A stretch of DNA of 64,000 bases from an uncultured Pseudomonadota bacterium (GTDB taxonomy: Bacteria; Pseudomonadota; Gammaproteobacteria; Steroidobacterales; Woeseiaceae). Shown here piece by piece: positions 9,818-18,938 of the stretch. The notes beneath the pieces were generated by a model. That model was not told where the DNA came from. It saw only the letters and a list, made by a program, of their open reading frames with translations, and ran no database searches. The first letter of the stretch is position 1, and each line of letters opens with the position of its first letter. The stretch is taken from assembly GCA_913055625.1 (NCBI GenBank), contig CAJXJW010000002.1, positions 372,001-436,000 of the forward strand. The letters run 5' to 3'. Both the position numbers and the translations under genes were made by a program.

Positions 9818-9997
9818 ATGCAGGCGAAAGTCGCCCAGTACCTGAACGAGATCGTCAGCCTGGCCATCATGGCCCTGATGATCGTGGCGCTGGTCGCCGC
9901 CCAGCGGGCACCGCTGGAGGGCGCCGGGATCCAGGCCCTGTCCGAAGTGGTGGTGGCAGAGGAATTGCGTTTCCGTCACTCAGGCGAGTTACAGTAG
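9818..9997 (+). CDS. small single-pass membrane protein (59 aa), unknown function
   Basis: The ATG at 9818 has GGGAG 6 nt upstream; a GTG at 9797 in the same frame also has an AGGA site and would add seven residues. The product has one hydrophobic helix (about residues 13-31, SLAIMALMIVALVAA) after an amphipathic start and a short acidic tail, so a single-pass inner-membrane peptide is likely. It has its own promoter overlapping a perfect operator and is followed 11 nt later by a strong terminator, so it forms a complete short transcription unit upstream of the GntR/ABC genes. I do not recognise a family. A small regulatory or accessory subunit of the ABC system or of the co-regulated efflux pump is possible but unproven. 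Confidence 0.65.
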   Translation: MQAKVAQYLNEIVSLAIMALMIVALVAAQRAPLEGAGIQALSEVVVAEELRFRHSGELQ

Positions 9998-10007
9998 CGA
10001 CGGATTT

Positions 10008-10042
10008 GCGCCGGCCTTCATACCCCGGGCCGGCGCCTTTTT
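10008..10042 (+). terminator. rho-independent terminator after the small gene
   Basis: Nine-base arms GCGCCGGCC and GGCCGGCGC enclose an 11-nt loop and are followed by a C and five T residues (10038-10042). It separates the small gene from the GntR-ABC genes, so the latter depend on read-through or a promoter between 10043 and 10100 that I cannot identify. Confidence 0.85.
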
Positions 10043-10102
10043 ATTCGAGTCCCGTCATGGGCGGGCGGGGTCCGGCTAGGGCCCGGGATCGTCGGAAGAA
10101 GC

Positions 10103-10478
10103 ATGGATCCGAAGTGGAATGAAGACCAGCCGATTTACCGGCAACTGCGCGACCGGGTGGTGGCGATGATCCTCGAAGGCGTGCTGGCCGACGGGGACGC
10201 CCTGCCGTCCGTGCGGAACGTCGCCGCCGAGTACCGACTCAACCCGCTGACCGTGCTCAAGGGTTACCAGGAACTCGTCGACGAGGGCCTCGTGGAGAAA
10301 AAGCGGGGCCGGGGCATGTTCGTCAACGAGGGCGCGCGAAAGCAGCTGCTCAGGGACGAGCGCCAGCGCTTCGTCGACAAGGAATGGCCGGTGGTCGTCG
10401 ACACGATACGCCGGCTGGACCTCGACCTCGACGAGCTCGTCGAGATCGCGCGCCGGTCGGTCCCGGGGGACAACAAGA

Positions 10479-10486
<8 letters not shown>
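10103..10486 (+). CDS. GntR-family transcriptional regulator, YtrA subfamily
   Basis: The 127-residue protein has the GntR winged helix (about residues 10-75: PIYRQLRDRVV, LPSVRNVAAEYRLNPLTVLKGYQEL, GLVEKKRGRGMFV) and only a short helical C-terminal extension, the hallmark of the YtrA subfamily that is usually linked to ABC transporter operons. The start has GGAAGAAG just upstream. The stop overlaps the ATPase gene by 8 nt, so regulator, ATPase and permease are one operon. It probably represses through the palindrome at 9745-9766 and, by similarity of site, the one at 57118-57139. The effector is unknown; YtrA homologues often respond to cell-envelope stress or antibiotics. Confidence 0.88.
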
Positions 10487-11332
<846 letters not shown>

Positions 11333-11336
<4 letters not shown>

Positions 11337-12250
11337 TTGCTCACCAGTTGACATTGATCCGCCGGGAAGCCTGGGAGCATCCGGCGATCTGGGTGACGCC
11401 GATGGTCACTGCCGTGGTCGTGGCATTGCTGACGCTGACCGGGCAGGTCTCGGTGTCGGCGTTCGGCGAGGCCATCGACCTCGCGATCGTCGGTGCGCAG
11501 AACGTGGACGAAGGGCACCGCAAGGCAGTGCTCACCGGCGTGTTGCTGGTCGTGACCAGCGTCTTCGCGGTCGGCGCATGGATCGTCATGGTGTTTTACA
11601 GCCTCGACGCGCTGTACGCCGAGCGCAAGGACAAGAGCATCCTGTTCTGGCGGTCCCTGCCGATCACCGACGCGGAGACGGTGCTGTCCAAGCTTCTGAC
11701 GGCGCTGATTGTCGTGCCACTCGTGACGCTGGTCGTCACGTTCGCGACGCACCTGGTCGTAATGCTGCTGACGAGCATCTGGATCAAGGTCCAGGGCGGT
11801 AGCGCGATGCATCTCCTGTGGGCGCCGGCGCCGCTGGCGGACGTCTGGGCGTCCTGCCTGGTGTTCGCGCTGGCGATGCCGTTGTGGCTCGCGCCGCTGG
11901 TCGGCTGGTTCCTGTTCGTGTCGGCGTTCACGAAGCGCTCGCCGTTCCTGACCGGTTTTCTGCCGCTGATCGTGCTGCCGCTGCTCGAGAAGATGCTCGT
12001 CGGGACGAACCTGTTTGCGGAGGCGATATTCGCCCGCTCGGTGCAGCCGCCATTGTTCGACTTCGGCGAGCTCGAGGATCTCGAGGCCCAGGTGCAGTCG
12101 ATGGGCGCGGCTGGAAACATCAGCCTCTTCGAGCAGATCGACCTGCTGCGTTTCCTGGCGAGCCCGTCGCTCTGGGCCGGCCTGGTGGTCTGCGGGTTGT
12201 TCGCCGCAGCCGCCATCTACGTCCGCCGCTACCGCGACGAAAGCTACTAG
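11333..12250 (+). CDS. ABC transporter permease (ABC-2-like)
   Basis: The 305-residue protein has about six hydrophobic segments: near residues 22-36, 73-92, 120-152, 178-200, 205-222 and at the C-terminus. Between the second and third lies YAERKDKSILFWRSLPITDAETVLSKL, the short amphipathic element typical of ABC-2 permeases. The start overlaps the ATPase stop as ATGA. Its stop overlaps the pspF stop from the opposite strand by a few bases. Together with the GntR regulator and ATPase it forms a three-gene operon resembling YtrA-YtrB-permease systems. No substrate is predicted. Confidence 0.82.
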
Positions 12251-13272
12251 TCGTCCGCGGACTCCGCGCTGCGCCGGATATCGTACTTGCGCAGCTTGCC
12301 GCGCAGCTGGTCGTAGCTGAGGCCGAGAAGGTCGGCGGCCAGCCGCTGGTTGTACTTCGCCCGCCCCATGGCGGCCTCCAGCAGTTCCTGTTCGAAGTCC
12401 GCGACCCGTTGCGTCAGGTCGGCGGGGAGCAGCGGCGCCCTGCGGCGTTCCTGCGCCGCCGCGCGTGTCGGCGCGGTGCCCGACGGCGAGTACGGTGAGT
12501 CGAACGGGTCGAAGGCGATGTCATTGATCATCGCGCCGTCGTCCGGGGACCGGTAAACGGAACGCTCCACGGCGTTCTTCAGTTCACGGACGTTGCCCGG
12601 CCAGTCGTACTTCAGGAGCGCCGAGGATGCCCGCGGCCCGAAGCCGGGGAACAGCGCACGGCGCAATTCGCTCGCCATGTTGATCGCAAAGGCATTTGCG
12701 AGCGTCAGGATGTCTTCCGTGCGTTCCCGGAGCGGGGGAACGGTAATGACGTCGAACGCCAGCCGGTCGAGCAGGTCTTCCCGGAACTTTCCGGCCGCGG
12801 CAAGGCCGCGCAGGTCCGCGTTCGTCGATCCGACGATCCGGACGTCGACATGGTGCGTCTCGCTGCCGCCGACGCGCTGAATCTCACCGTACTCGATGAC
12901 GCGCAGGATCTTTTCCTGCATCCGCAGGCTGACGGTCGCGAGCTCGTCGAGGACCAGCGTGCCGCCGTCGGCCTGCTCGAAATGACCGGCATGGGTGCGC
13001 GTGGCGCCGGTGAACGAACCGGCCTCGTGACCGAACAGTTCCGATTCCAGGATGGACTCCGTCAGCGCCGCGCAGTTGACCTTGACGATCCGGCTTTCCC
13101 AGCGTCCCGAGAGGAAATGCAGCCTCGACGCGATCAGTTCCTTGCCGGTGCCGCGCTCGCCGACCACGAGCACCGGCTTGGACAGCGGCGCGGCGCGTGA
13201 TACGTGCTCCAGCATCTCGAGGAAGACGGGTGCTTCCCCGATGATCGAAGGCATGGATGTCGGTGCCGCCAT
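12247..13272 (-). CDS. pspF: PspF, sigma-54-dependent activator of the phage shock response
   Basis: The protein aligns well with E. coli PspF: Walker A GERGTGKE (about residue 38), ELFGHEAGSFTGA with the sigma-54-contacting loop as GSFTGA, Walker B GGTLVLDELA, the arginine-finger region LLDRLAFDV, and a C-terminal Fis-type helix-turn-helix NQRLAADLLGLSYDQLR. As in other PspF proteins there is no N-terminal receiver or sensor domain, so control is expected through direct inhibition by PspA. It is divergent from pspA with the sigma-54 promoter between them. Start choice lies between 13272 and 13254; both keep the complete AAA+ domain. Confidence 0.95.
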   Translation of the reverse strand: MAAPTSMPSIIGEAPVFLEMLEHVSRAAPLSKPVLVVGERGTGKELIASRLHFLSGRWESRIVKVNCAALTESILESELFGHEAGSFTGATRTHAGHFEQADGGTLVLDELATVSLRMQEKILRVIEYGEIQRVGGSETHHVDVRIVGSTNADLRGLAAAGKFREDLLDRLAFDVITVPPLRERTEDILTLANAFAINMASELRRALFPGFGPRASSALLKYDWPGNVRELKNAVERSVYRSPDDGAMINDIAFDPFDSPYSPSGTAPTRAAAQERRRAPLLPADLTQRVADFEQELLEAAMGRAKYNQRLAADLLGLSYDQLRGKLRKYDIRRSAESADD

Positions 13273-13405
13273 CGGCGAATTATCCCGAGTTTCGGCATAC
13301 TTGACCAGTACATGGTGAAAATCGCCATCCTTCGTCGCCGGCGATGCGGAGGGGTTTCTCCATAAACCCTATGAATTTCAGTAAGTTGTAGAAAAATGGG
13401 AAAGC

Positions 13406-13421
13406 TGGCATGGAAGCTGCA
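13406..13421 (+). promoter_or_regulatory. sigma-54 promoter of the psp operon
   Basis: The element TGGCATG then GC at -12 reads GG (13407-13408), ten bases, GC (13419-13420), matching the sigma-54 consensus. Transcription should start about 13432, some 30 nt before pspA. The AT-rich stretch at 13355-13400 upstream is where activator and IHF binding would be expected; I could not define the PspF sites. Confidence 0.85.
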
Positions 13422-13462
13422 ATAGAGACAGTGACATTCACCACGTTGCAGAGGGCAGTTCC

Positions 13463-14143
13463 ATGGGCATATTCACGAGATTCTCGGACATCGTGAACTC
13501 CAACATCAACGCGATCCTGGACAAGGCCGAAGACCCGGAAAAGATCGTTCGCCTGATGATCCAGGAAATGGAGGACACGCTGGTCGAGGTACGTTCGGCG
13601 GCGGCGCGCTCGATCGCCGACAAGAAGGACCTCAATCGCAAGCTGGAAACGCTGGAACGGGAGCTTCGCGACTGGGACGACAAGGCGGAGCTCGCGATGC
13701 GCAAGGGCCGCGAAGACCTGGCCAAGGCGGCGCTCGTCGAGAAGTCCCGCGTGGCGGCGGCATCCGACGCGATCAAGAGCGACTACGAGTCGATCGACGA
13801 CGGGCTCGCGAAGCTGAACGAGGACATCTCGCGGCTGGAAGCGAAGCTCGAGGACGCCAAGGCGCGCCAGAAGTCCCTGCTTGCCCGCCACAAGACGGCC
13901 AACAGCCGCCTCGCCGCCCGGCGCAAGATTCACGACTACAAGATCGACGACGCCATGGTGCGCTTCGAGCAGTACACGCGGCGCATCGACGACGTCGAGG
14001 GTCGGGTCGAGGCCTACGACCTCGGATTGCCGAAGGACCTGAAACACGAATTCGCGAGCCTGGAGGCCGAGGAGTCCGTGCAGAAGGAATTCGACGACCT
14101 GAAGCGGCGGGTCAGCGGTGATCGTGCCGCGGGCGCCGAGTAA
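13463..14143 (+). CDS. pspA: phage shock protein A (PspA/IM30/ESCRT-III family)
   Basis: The 226-residue protein is almost entirely alpha-helical with long charged coiled coils and starts MGIFTRFSDIVNSNINAILDK, the conserved amphipathic membrane-binding helix. The motif DPEKIVRLMIQEMEDTL follows at about residues 24-40. PspA polymerises on damaged inner membrane and, when not bound there, inhibits PspF. It follows the sigma-54 promoter and is the first gene of pspA-pspB-pspC-pspC', with 3 nt between pspA and pspB. Length and motifs are normal. Confidence 0.96.
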   Translation: MGIFTRFSDIVNSNINAILDKAEDPEKIVRLMIQEMEDTLVEVRSAAARSIADKKDLNRKLETLERELRDWDDKAELAMRKGREDLAKAALVEKSRVAAASDAIKSDYESIDDGLAKLNEDISRLEAKLEDAKARQKSLLARHKTANSRLAARRKIHDYKIDDAMVRFEQYTRRIDDVEGRVEAYDLGLPKDLKHEFASLEAEESVQKEFDDLKRRVSGDRAAGAE

Positions 14144-14146
14144 GCC

Positions 14147-14374
14147 ATGACCTCGGCGCTGACTGTCGCGATCGTCCTGACGCTGACGATCGTCCTCCCG
14201 CTGGCGATCATCCTGCACTTCATCACCCGATGGAAGCAGTCGCGGGAGATCTCCAGGGACGACGAGCAGCTGCTGGAAGAGCTTTATGCCTTGTCCGAGC
14301 GGCTCGAGGAGCGGCTCGCGACGCTGGAAACCATCCTCGATGACGAGTTACCGGAGTGGAGAAAGAAACCATGA
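14147..14374 (+). CDS. pspB: phage shock protein B
   Basis: This 75-residue protein has one N-terminal membrane helix (about residues 5-25) ending in HFITRWKQSR and a heptad-rich cytoplasmic coiled coil (LLEELYALSERLEERLATLE), the standard PspB layout. PspB and PspC sense inner-membrane stress and relieve PspA inhibition of PspF. The stop overlaps the first pspC start as ATGA. Confidence 0.92.
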   Translation: MTSALTVAIVLTLTIVLPLAIILHFITRWKQSREISRDDEQLLEELYALSERLEERLATLETILDDELPEWRKKP

Positions 14375-14679
14375 GCAGGCCATCCTGGAATATCGACCTC
14401 GGTCCTTTCCGGGGCTTCTATCGCGATCCTGAAAACGGCTGGCTGTTCGGCGTGTGCGCCGGCATTGCGGACCGTTTCAACTTCAATGTCCTGGTCCTGC
14501 GCATCGTCGCCATCGTCTGCCTGGTCGCGTTCACGTTCGTCACCGCGCTGCTCTATATTGGTGCCGCCGTGCTGATCCGGCCGAAACCGCTGGTGTATTC
14601 GGGCCGCGACAACGAGAACGATTTCTGGCGGCGTCACCGCGACCACTGGAGGCATTCAGACCACTGGAGGCATTCATGA
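14371..14679 (+). CDS. pspC: PspC-domain protein, first copy
   Basis: The PspC domain is visible at about residues 16-75: FYRDPENGWLFGVCAGIADRF, then two adjacent hydrophobic helices ending LIRPKP. The 102-residue protein ends in a His/Trp/Arg-rich tail carrying the repeated unit DHWRHS twice, encoded by an exact 18-bp tandem duplication. It is tightly coupled to pspB upstream and to the second PspC-domain gene downstream by ATGA overlaps. The protein probably sits in the inner membrane with PspB. It is shorter than E. coli PspC, whose C-terminal leucine-zipper region is instead resembled by the tail of the next protein. Confidence 0.85.
   Translation: MSRPSWNIDLGPFRGFYRDPENGWLFGVCAGIADRFNFNVLVLRIVAIVCLVAFTFVTALLYIGAAVLIRPKPLVYSGRDNENDFWRRHRDHWRHSDHWRHS
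14641..14676 (+). repeat. exact 18-bp tandem duplication at the 3' end of the first pspC gene
   Basis: Two consecutive identical 18-mers (14641-14658 and 14659-14676), each beginning GACCACTGGAGG, encode DHWRHS twice. The second copy also supplies the CTGGAGG ribosome binding site and the first base of the overlapping start codon of the next gene. Confidence 0.95.
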
Positions 14680-15077
14680 GCGATCGAAGACACGACGACG
14701 AGCGGCGGTTCAGACGCAGTTCCGACAACGGGATGCTGGGTGGCGTCTGCGCCGGGTTCGCCGACTACTTCGGCTTCAACCTCAGCGTGACGCGGCTGCT
14801 CGCGGTTATCGGCTTCTTCATCAATCCGCTGCTGGCCATCGTCGCGTACCTCGCAACGGTCATGCTGGTGCCGGCGGCAACGACGCGGCCGGGCCCCGGC
14901 GCCATCGACCCCCGCTTCCAGCGATCGGTGCGCTCCTCGCCCGGGCAAGCCATGCAGGATGTACGCGGCAGGTTCCAGTCTCTGGATCGCCGACTGGCCC
15001 GTCTCGAGAAGTATGTCACTTCCAGCCGCTACAAGCTGGACCGGGAATTCAGGGATCTCGGGCACCGAGAACGATAA
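14676..15077 (+). CDS. pspC: PspC-domain protein, second copy, with C-terminal coiled coil
   Basis: A second PspC domain (about residues 14-70: RRSSDNGMLGGVCAGFADYFG, then two hydrophobic helices FFINPLLAIVAYLATVMLVP) is followed by a linker and a charged helical tail (residues ~88-130, FQSLDRRLARLEKYVTSS) that resembles the leucine-zipper end of enterobacterial PspC. The 133-residue length fits PspC. The ATG at 14676 is preceded by CTGGAGG and overlaps the previous stop. Two PspC-domain proteins in tandem suggest that one PspC has split into specialised forms: a short membrane form and one keeping the coiled coil. That division of labour is inference. Confidence 0.88.
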   Translation: MSDRRHDDERRFRRSSDNGMLGGVCAGFADYFGFNLSVTRLLAVIGFFINPLLAIVAYLATVMLVPAATTRPGPGAIDPRFQRSVRSSPGQAMQDVRGRFQSLDRRLARLEKYVTSSRYKLDREFRDLGHRER

Positions 15078-15095
15078 ACAACCAGGGGACCGTCT

Positions 15096-15311
15096 ATGAG
15101 TTCGTACATCTTCGTGCTGTGTATCATCGCCATCGGTTGCGCAACGGCGGTGCTGACGGAGTACTTCAAATCACAGAGGTCGCGTGACAAGCGTTCGGCG
15201 AGCGACGAGACCCTTGCGCAGATAGACGCGCTCGAGGAGCGCATACGCGTCCTCGAGCGTATCGTCACTGAAAAGCGATTCGACCTCAGGCAGGAGATCG
15301 ACAGGCTGTAG
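15096..15311 (+). CDS. small PspB-like membrane/coiled-coil protein
   Basis: The 71-residue protein has an N-terminal hydrophobic helix (residues ~4-21) and a C-terminal coiled coil (LAQIDALEERIRVLERIV). The layout is that of PspB, though the sequence is distinct from the PspB encoded at 14147. AGGGG lies 6-10 nt upstream. It is the last gene of the psp operon, 18 nt after the second pspC, and probably a partner in membrane-stress sensing. I do not assign a family name. Confidence 0.75.
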   Translation: MSSYIFVLCIIAIGCATAVLTEYFKSQRSRDKRSASDETLAQIDALEERIRVLERIVTEKRFDLRQEIDRL

Positions 15312-15313
15312 AT

Positions 15314-15335
15314 GCGGCGCCGGTCACGGCGCCGC
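15314..15335. terminator. GC hairpin between convergent genes, possible terminator
   Basis: Eight-base arms GCGGCGCC and GGCGCCGC enclose GGTCAC immediately after the psp operon and just before the end of the convergent gene at 15345. No clear T run follows on either strand, so rho-independent action is uncertain. Confidence 0.4.
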
Positions 15336-15344
15336 GGCATGCGC

Positions 15345-15701
15345 TTATTCCGACTTGGCCTTGTAGGCCCGGACTTCCTCGTTGAAACGCGCGGCCAGCA
15401 ATTCCATTTCTTCGACGGCGGCGTTGTACTTCTTGGTCAATGCCGCTTCACGGTTGGCGCGTTCCTCGTCCGAGATGTCCGTCATCGTGGCAATCGTGTC
15501 GACCTCGTCCTTCTCGATGCAGGCAAGGTACTCCTCCATCGCCGACATGTACGCCTTGACGGCGGCTTGACCGGCCAGCATTTCTTCCTTCGAGGCCGTC
15601 GCGCCGTTCGGAATGTCGGCCCGCTTCGGGTAGTCGCAGGCCACTGCCGGCAGGGCCGTGAAAGCCAGTGCGGCGAGTGCAATTCGAATCGTCTTTTTCA
15701 T
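15345..15701 (-). CDS. small secreted protein, unknown function
   Basis: A typical signal peptide (MKKTIRIALAALAFTALPAVA, cleavage expected before Cys22 or nearby) precedes a mature domain of about 96 residues. The mature part begins CDYPKRADIPNG and is otherwise helical and charged, including YLACIEKDE and a DEERANREAAL segment. The two cysteines (in ACDYP and LACIE) could pair in the periplasm. It converges on the psp operon. The protein has the look of a conserved periplasmic gammaproteobacterial family, but I cannot name a function. Confidence 0.7.
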   Translation of the reverse strand: MKKTIRIALAALAFTALPAVACDYPKRADIPNGATASKEEMLAGQAAVKAYMSAMEEYLACIEKDEVDTIATMTDISDEERANREAALTKKYNAAVEEMELLAARFNEEVRAYKAKSE

Positions 15702-15809
15702 GAAACCTTCTTCGAAGTCGGCCCGGGGGCCGGTTGGAGATGGAAACCTATTCTAAGCAGGTTGGGAAAACGAGTGAAGAGGATAACGGCCTTGCCTTTC
15801 GTTCTGCGA

Positions 15810-18251
15810 TCAGGCAAAGAGCGCGCGGTGCGTGTCCGTGCCCTCGGCCTGTGCGAGCAGGAGCTCGAGGAAATTCTCGGAACTCATCGGGTCGCCAAAC
15901 AGCAGGCCCTGCGCAAACGTGCAGTCGATCGACTGCAGGAATGCGAGTTGCTCCGTTTCCTCGACGCCCTCCGCGACAACGTCCATGTTCATGTTGCGCC
16001 CCATCTGGACGATCGTGCCGACGAGCGTGGCATCATCCGCATTCCTCGCCACGTCGCGCACGAAGGACTTGTCGATCTTCAGCGTGCTGATCGGGAACTG
16101 CTGCAGCGCGCTCAGTGACGAGTAGCCGGTTCCGAAGTCGTCAATCGCGAGGTGCAGGCCGAGCGCGTAGAGCTGGTCGAGCAGCTTGATTGTGCGCTCG
16201 GGGTTTTCCATCAGCGTGGTCTCGGTAATCTCGAGTTCGAGCGATGTCGGCGAAACCTCGTAGCTCCTCAGGATCGAGCTTATCCGGTTCGTGAAATTGC
16301 GTTGCCGAAGCTGCTTCAGCGAGAGGTTGACGGACACGCGCCCCGGCGACGACACGGACCGCTGCCAGAATCGGAAATCCTCGCAGACCTTGTCGAGCAC
16401 CCATTCACCGATCTCGATGATCAGGTTCGTTTCCTCGGCGATAGGAATGAAGTCCGCCGGCAGTATCATGCCGCGGTCCGGGAGTTCCCATCGCACGAGT
16501 GCCTCGGCGCCGGCAACCTCGCCGGTCGCCAGGTTGTATTTCGGCTGGTAATGCACCAGCAGTTCGTCACGCTCGAAGGCACGCTTCAGCTTGCTCTTCG
16601 TCATGAGGCGCTCGACGGCGGCCTCGTTCATTCGTGGCACATAATAGGAGTGCGTGTTGCCGCCGGATTTCTTCGCATGATAGAGCGCCGCGTCCGCGTT
16701 GCGGATAAGGTCTATCACGTTCGGTGCGTCCTGCGGATAGAACGCGATGCCCAGGCTCGCCGTCATGAAGACTTCATGGCCCTGCACGAAGAACGGGTCA
16801 GCGAGCTTGTCGAGCAGCGAGCGCGCGAGCCGGTCCGTCTCCACGGTACCGGGTGATCCCGGCGTCGCGCCGTCGACGATGACCGCGAACTCGTCGCCCG
16901 CGAGACGGCCTATCACGGAACGCGGCGGCAGCGCCGAGGTGAGTCGCTCCGCCACGGTTTCCAGCGTCGTATCGCCGGCCAGGTGGCCGAACGTGTCGTT
17001 GATTTCCTTGAAGTGATCGATATCGACATAAAACAGCGCCAGCGAACGATTGCTGCGCCGGGCACGGGCGATGCCGCGCTGCAGCAGGTGCTGAAACTGC
17101 ATGCGGTTCGGGATCTTGGTCAACGCGTCGATGCGCGCCAGGTAGCGAATCCGCTGCTCCGCCCGGCGTCGCTCGGTCGTGTTCTGGGCGGCGTAGATAC
17201 GGTCGCCCGGGCCGTCATCGCCGTCATCGAGGACGGAACAGGTGTAGGACACCGGGATGGAATCGCCGAACTTGCTCTCGAGAAACGCTTCGCGCGGGAC
17301 GCCGGCCGTCGATTCCGAGACCAGGTTGCCGCTGCGCTTCGTATCGACGATGAAGTCGATGGTCGTGTCGCGCAGCTCCTGCTCCTCGTAGCCCAGGAGC
17401 TGTGTCGTGGCCTTGTTGATGCGCTTGATATTGCCGTCGCGCGACGTGATCACGATCGCATCGTTCATGCTCGACAACACGTTGTCGACGTAGTCGCGGC
17501 TGATCGTCGTGATGCGCAGCTCGTTGCGCATGTCGTTGAACACGGCCGCCAGCGAGCCGAGCTCGTCGCCCCGCCGGACCGGCAGGGGCTCACCGAAGTC
17601 CGCGTGGCGAAGCTTCTCGGCCTGCCGTTTTAGTTGCCGGATGCGGAGCGTCTGGTCGCGCGCGATCAGGTAGATGATGAAGGCGCTTGCGAGGAGTACC
17701 GCGAGAAGGCCGGCCGCAATCCAGAGATAGCCGGCCGTGCGCCGCTCGTCCTCAGCGGCCGCGAGTTGCTGCGCGAACGTCGAGGCGTGGGCGCGAAGCT
17801 CGTCGAGGCTCCAGGCACCCGCCAATTCGCCGACGTTGCCGCCGACTTTTGCGGGGAGTACCAGGCTCGTCGCCGACCAGCCCGCAGGGCCGCCGTCGAT
17901 GACGGCGGGAACATTACCCGCCTGCAGTGTCGCGCCGTCACTGTTCGTAAAGCGAATGCCGTTCAGGTCGTCATTGGCCGCGAGCATCCGATTCAACGCG
18001 GCGAGGATCGCCGAGGGATCCCCGGACCGCGCGTCCGGCGCGAGTTCGTCGGCGAGGCGCGCCATCCGTTCTCCATTGACTTCCCGGAGCTGCTCCCGGA
18101 GGTAGGTTTCGTGGCTGGCGACTCCGTCGGCCACTACGCCTGACGCGAGCCATCGGTACTGGCCATAGAGCATCGACAGCATGATGACGGCGACGACGAC
18201 GCCCAGCATGATGCCGAATAGCAGATACCTGGAGATTTTGCTGCTGCTCAT
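15810..18251 (-). CDS. membrane-bound PAS-GGDEF-EAL cyclic di-GMP protein
   Basis: The order of domains in 813 residues is: membrane helix (about 9-31), extracytoplasmic sensor region (32-172), second helix (174-198), HAMP (about 197-250), PAS (253-362), GGDEF (372-540) and EAL (553-800). The GGDEF site reads AGDEF (451-455), an accepted active variant. The EAL site is intact (AEALVRW, 582-588), as is the IDDFGTGYSS metal motif further on. It may therefore both make and break cyclic di-GMP, with the balance set by the periplasmic and PAS sensors. The gene stands alone on the minus strand about 100 nt from its nearest downstream neighbour. Confidence 0.93.
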   Translation of the reverse strand: MSSSKISRYLLFGIMLGVVVAVIMLSMLYGQYRWLASGVVADGVASHETYLREQLREVNGERMARLADELAPDARSGDPSAILAALNRMLAANDDLNGIRFTNSDGATLQAGNVPAVIDGGPAGWSATSLVLPAKVGGNVGELAGAWSLDELRAHASTFAQQLAAAEDERRTAGYLWIAAGLLAVLLASAFIIYLIARDQTLRIRQLKRQAEKLRHADFGEPLPVRRGDELGSLAAVFNDMRNELRITTISRDYVDNVLSSMNDAIVITSRDGNIKRINKATTQLLGYEEQELRDTTIDFIVDTKRSGNLVSESTAGVPREAFLESKFGDSIPVSYTCSVLDDGDDGPGDRIYAAQNTTERRRAEQRIRYLARIDALTKIPNRMQFQHLLQRGIARARRSNRSLALFYVDIDHFKEINDTFGHLAGDTTLETVAERLTSALPPRSVIGRLAGDEFAVIVDGATPGSPGTVETDRLARSLLDKLADPFFVQGHEVFMTASLGIAFYPQDAPNVIDLIRNADAALYHAKKSGGNTHSYYVPRMNEAAVERLMTKSKLKRAFERDELLVHYQPKYNLATGEVAGAEALVRWELPDRGMILPADFIPIAEETNLIIEIGEWVLDKVCEDFRFWQRSVSSPGRVSVNLSLKQLRQRNFTNRISSILRSYEVSPTSLELEITETTLMENPERTIKLLDQLYALGLHLAIDDFGTGYSSLSALQQFPISTLKIDKSFVRDVARNADDATLVGTIVQMGRNMNMDVVAEGVEETEQLAFLQSIDCTFAQGLLFGDPMSSENFLELLLAQAEGTDTHRALFA

Positions 18252-18449
18252 CCTTGGCCGGTTCCCGGCAGGCAGGCGAGGAACGCCGTCCCCGAAGTTG
18301 CCGCCCGCCCCTGGTTATTTTGATTGTTATTCGGCGGATCCGTTCGATCCGCAACCAATGCTGATTGCCGCCCGCAGTGTAGCACCCACCACCGTTCGCG
18401 GGCCCATATTTGACGATACCCCGCATAGCGGCGCCCGTGCGGGTCAAAA

Positions 18450-18848
18450 TCAGTCTTTTTCGCGCTTTTCGACAAATTCCGTGGGTTTGGCCGGGCCGGT
18501 GGTCTTCATCACGCCCTCGACGACCGCGCCCTCGGCCACGGCGATAGCTTCACCTGAAACTGTTCCGGAAATCCGGGCCGAGTCCGTAATCTCCACGCGG
18601 CCCTCGGCGATGATGTCGCCCTCGACCCGCCCCGCGACGATGACGTGACGTGCCCGTACCGTGCCTTTCCAGGTGCCGCCCTTCGCGAGCGTGACCGTGC
18701 CCTCGACGTCGCAATCGCCGTCGATCTCGCCGGACAGGTGAAAGTCGCAGTTACCGGTGACCGTGCCCTGGATACGGCAGCCTTCGCTGATCAGCGTGGC
18801 CGGGCCGGTTGCCTTGTCACGCAGTCGCCGCAAGCGCGAATCGCTCAT
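18450..18848 (-). CDS. bactofilin
   Basis: The protein of about 132 residues is a right-handed beta-helix of the bactofilin family (DUF583), seen as short repeating turns such as GCRIQGTVTG, SGEIDGDCDVEGTV, ARHVIVAGRVEGDI and SARISGTVSG. Bactofilins form nucleotide-free polymers and act in cell shape or as scaffolds for envelope enzymes. The ATG at 18848 is favoured over an in-frame TTG 57 nt upstream because it begins the conserved part, although its ribosome binding site (GGAG, 11 nt away) is not ideal. No peptidoglycan hydrolase gene, a common companion, is adjacent. Confidence 0.88.
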   Translation of the reverse strand: MSDSRLRRLRDKATGPATLISEGCRIQGTVTGNCDFHLSGEIDGDCDVEGTVTLAKGGTWKGTVRARHVIVAGRVEGDIIAEGRVEITDSARISGTVSGEAIAVAEGAVVEGVMKTTGPAKPTEFVEKREKD

Positions 18849-18938
18849 CTCGTCGGGTACTCCGGTGGGTCTGGTTTCAATGGGCGAATGGTACCCGGAC
18901 GTCAACGAAAATGTCAGCGAATCAATTCGCGGTATTCG

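Noticed and set aside
15096..15311. Calling the last psp gene a second pspB
   Set aside because: Topology is alike but the characteristic PspB sequence after the helix is not present.
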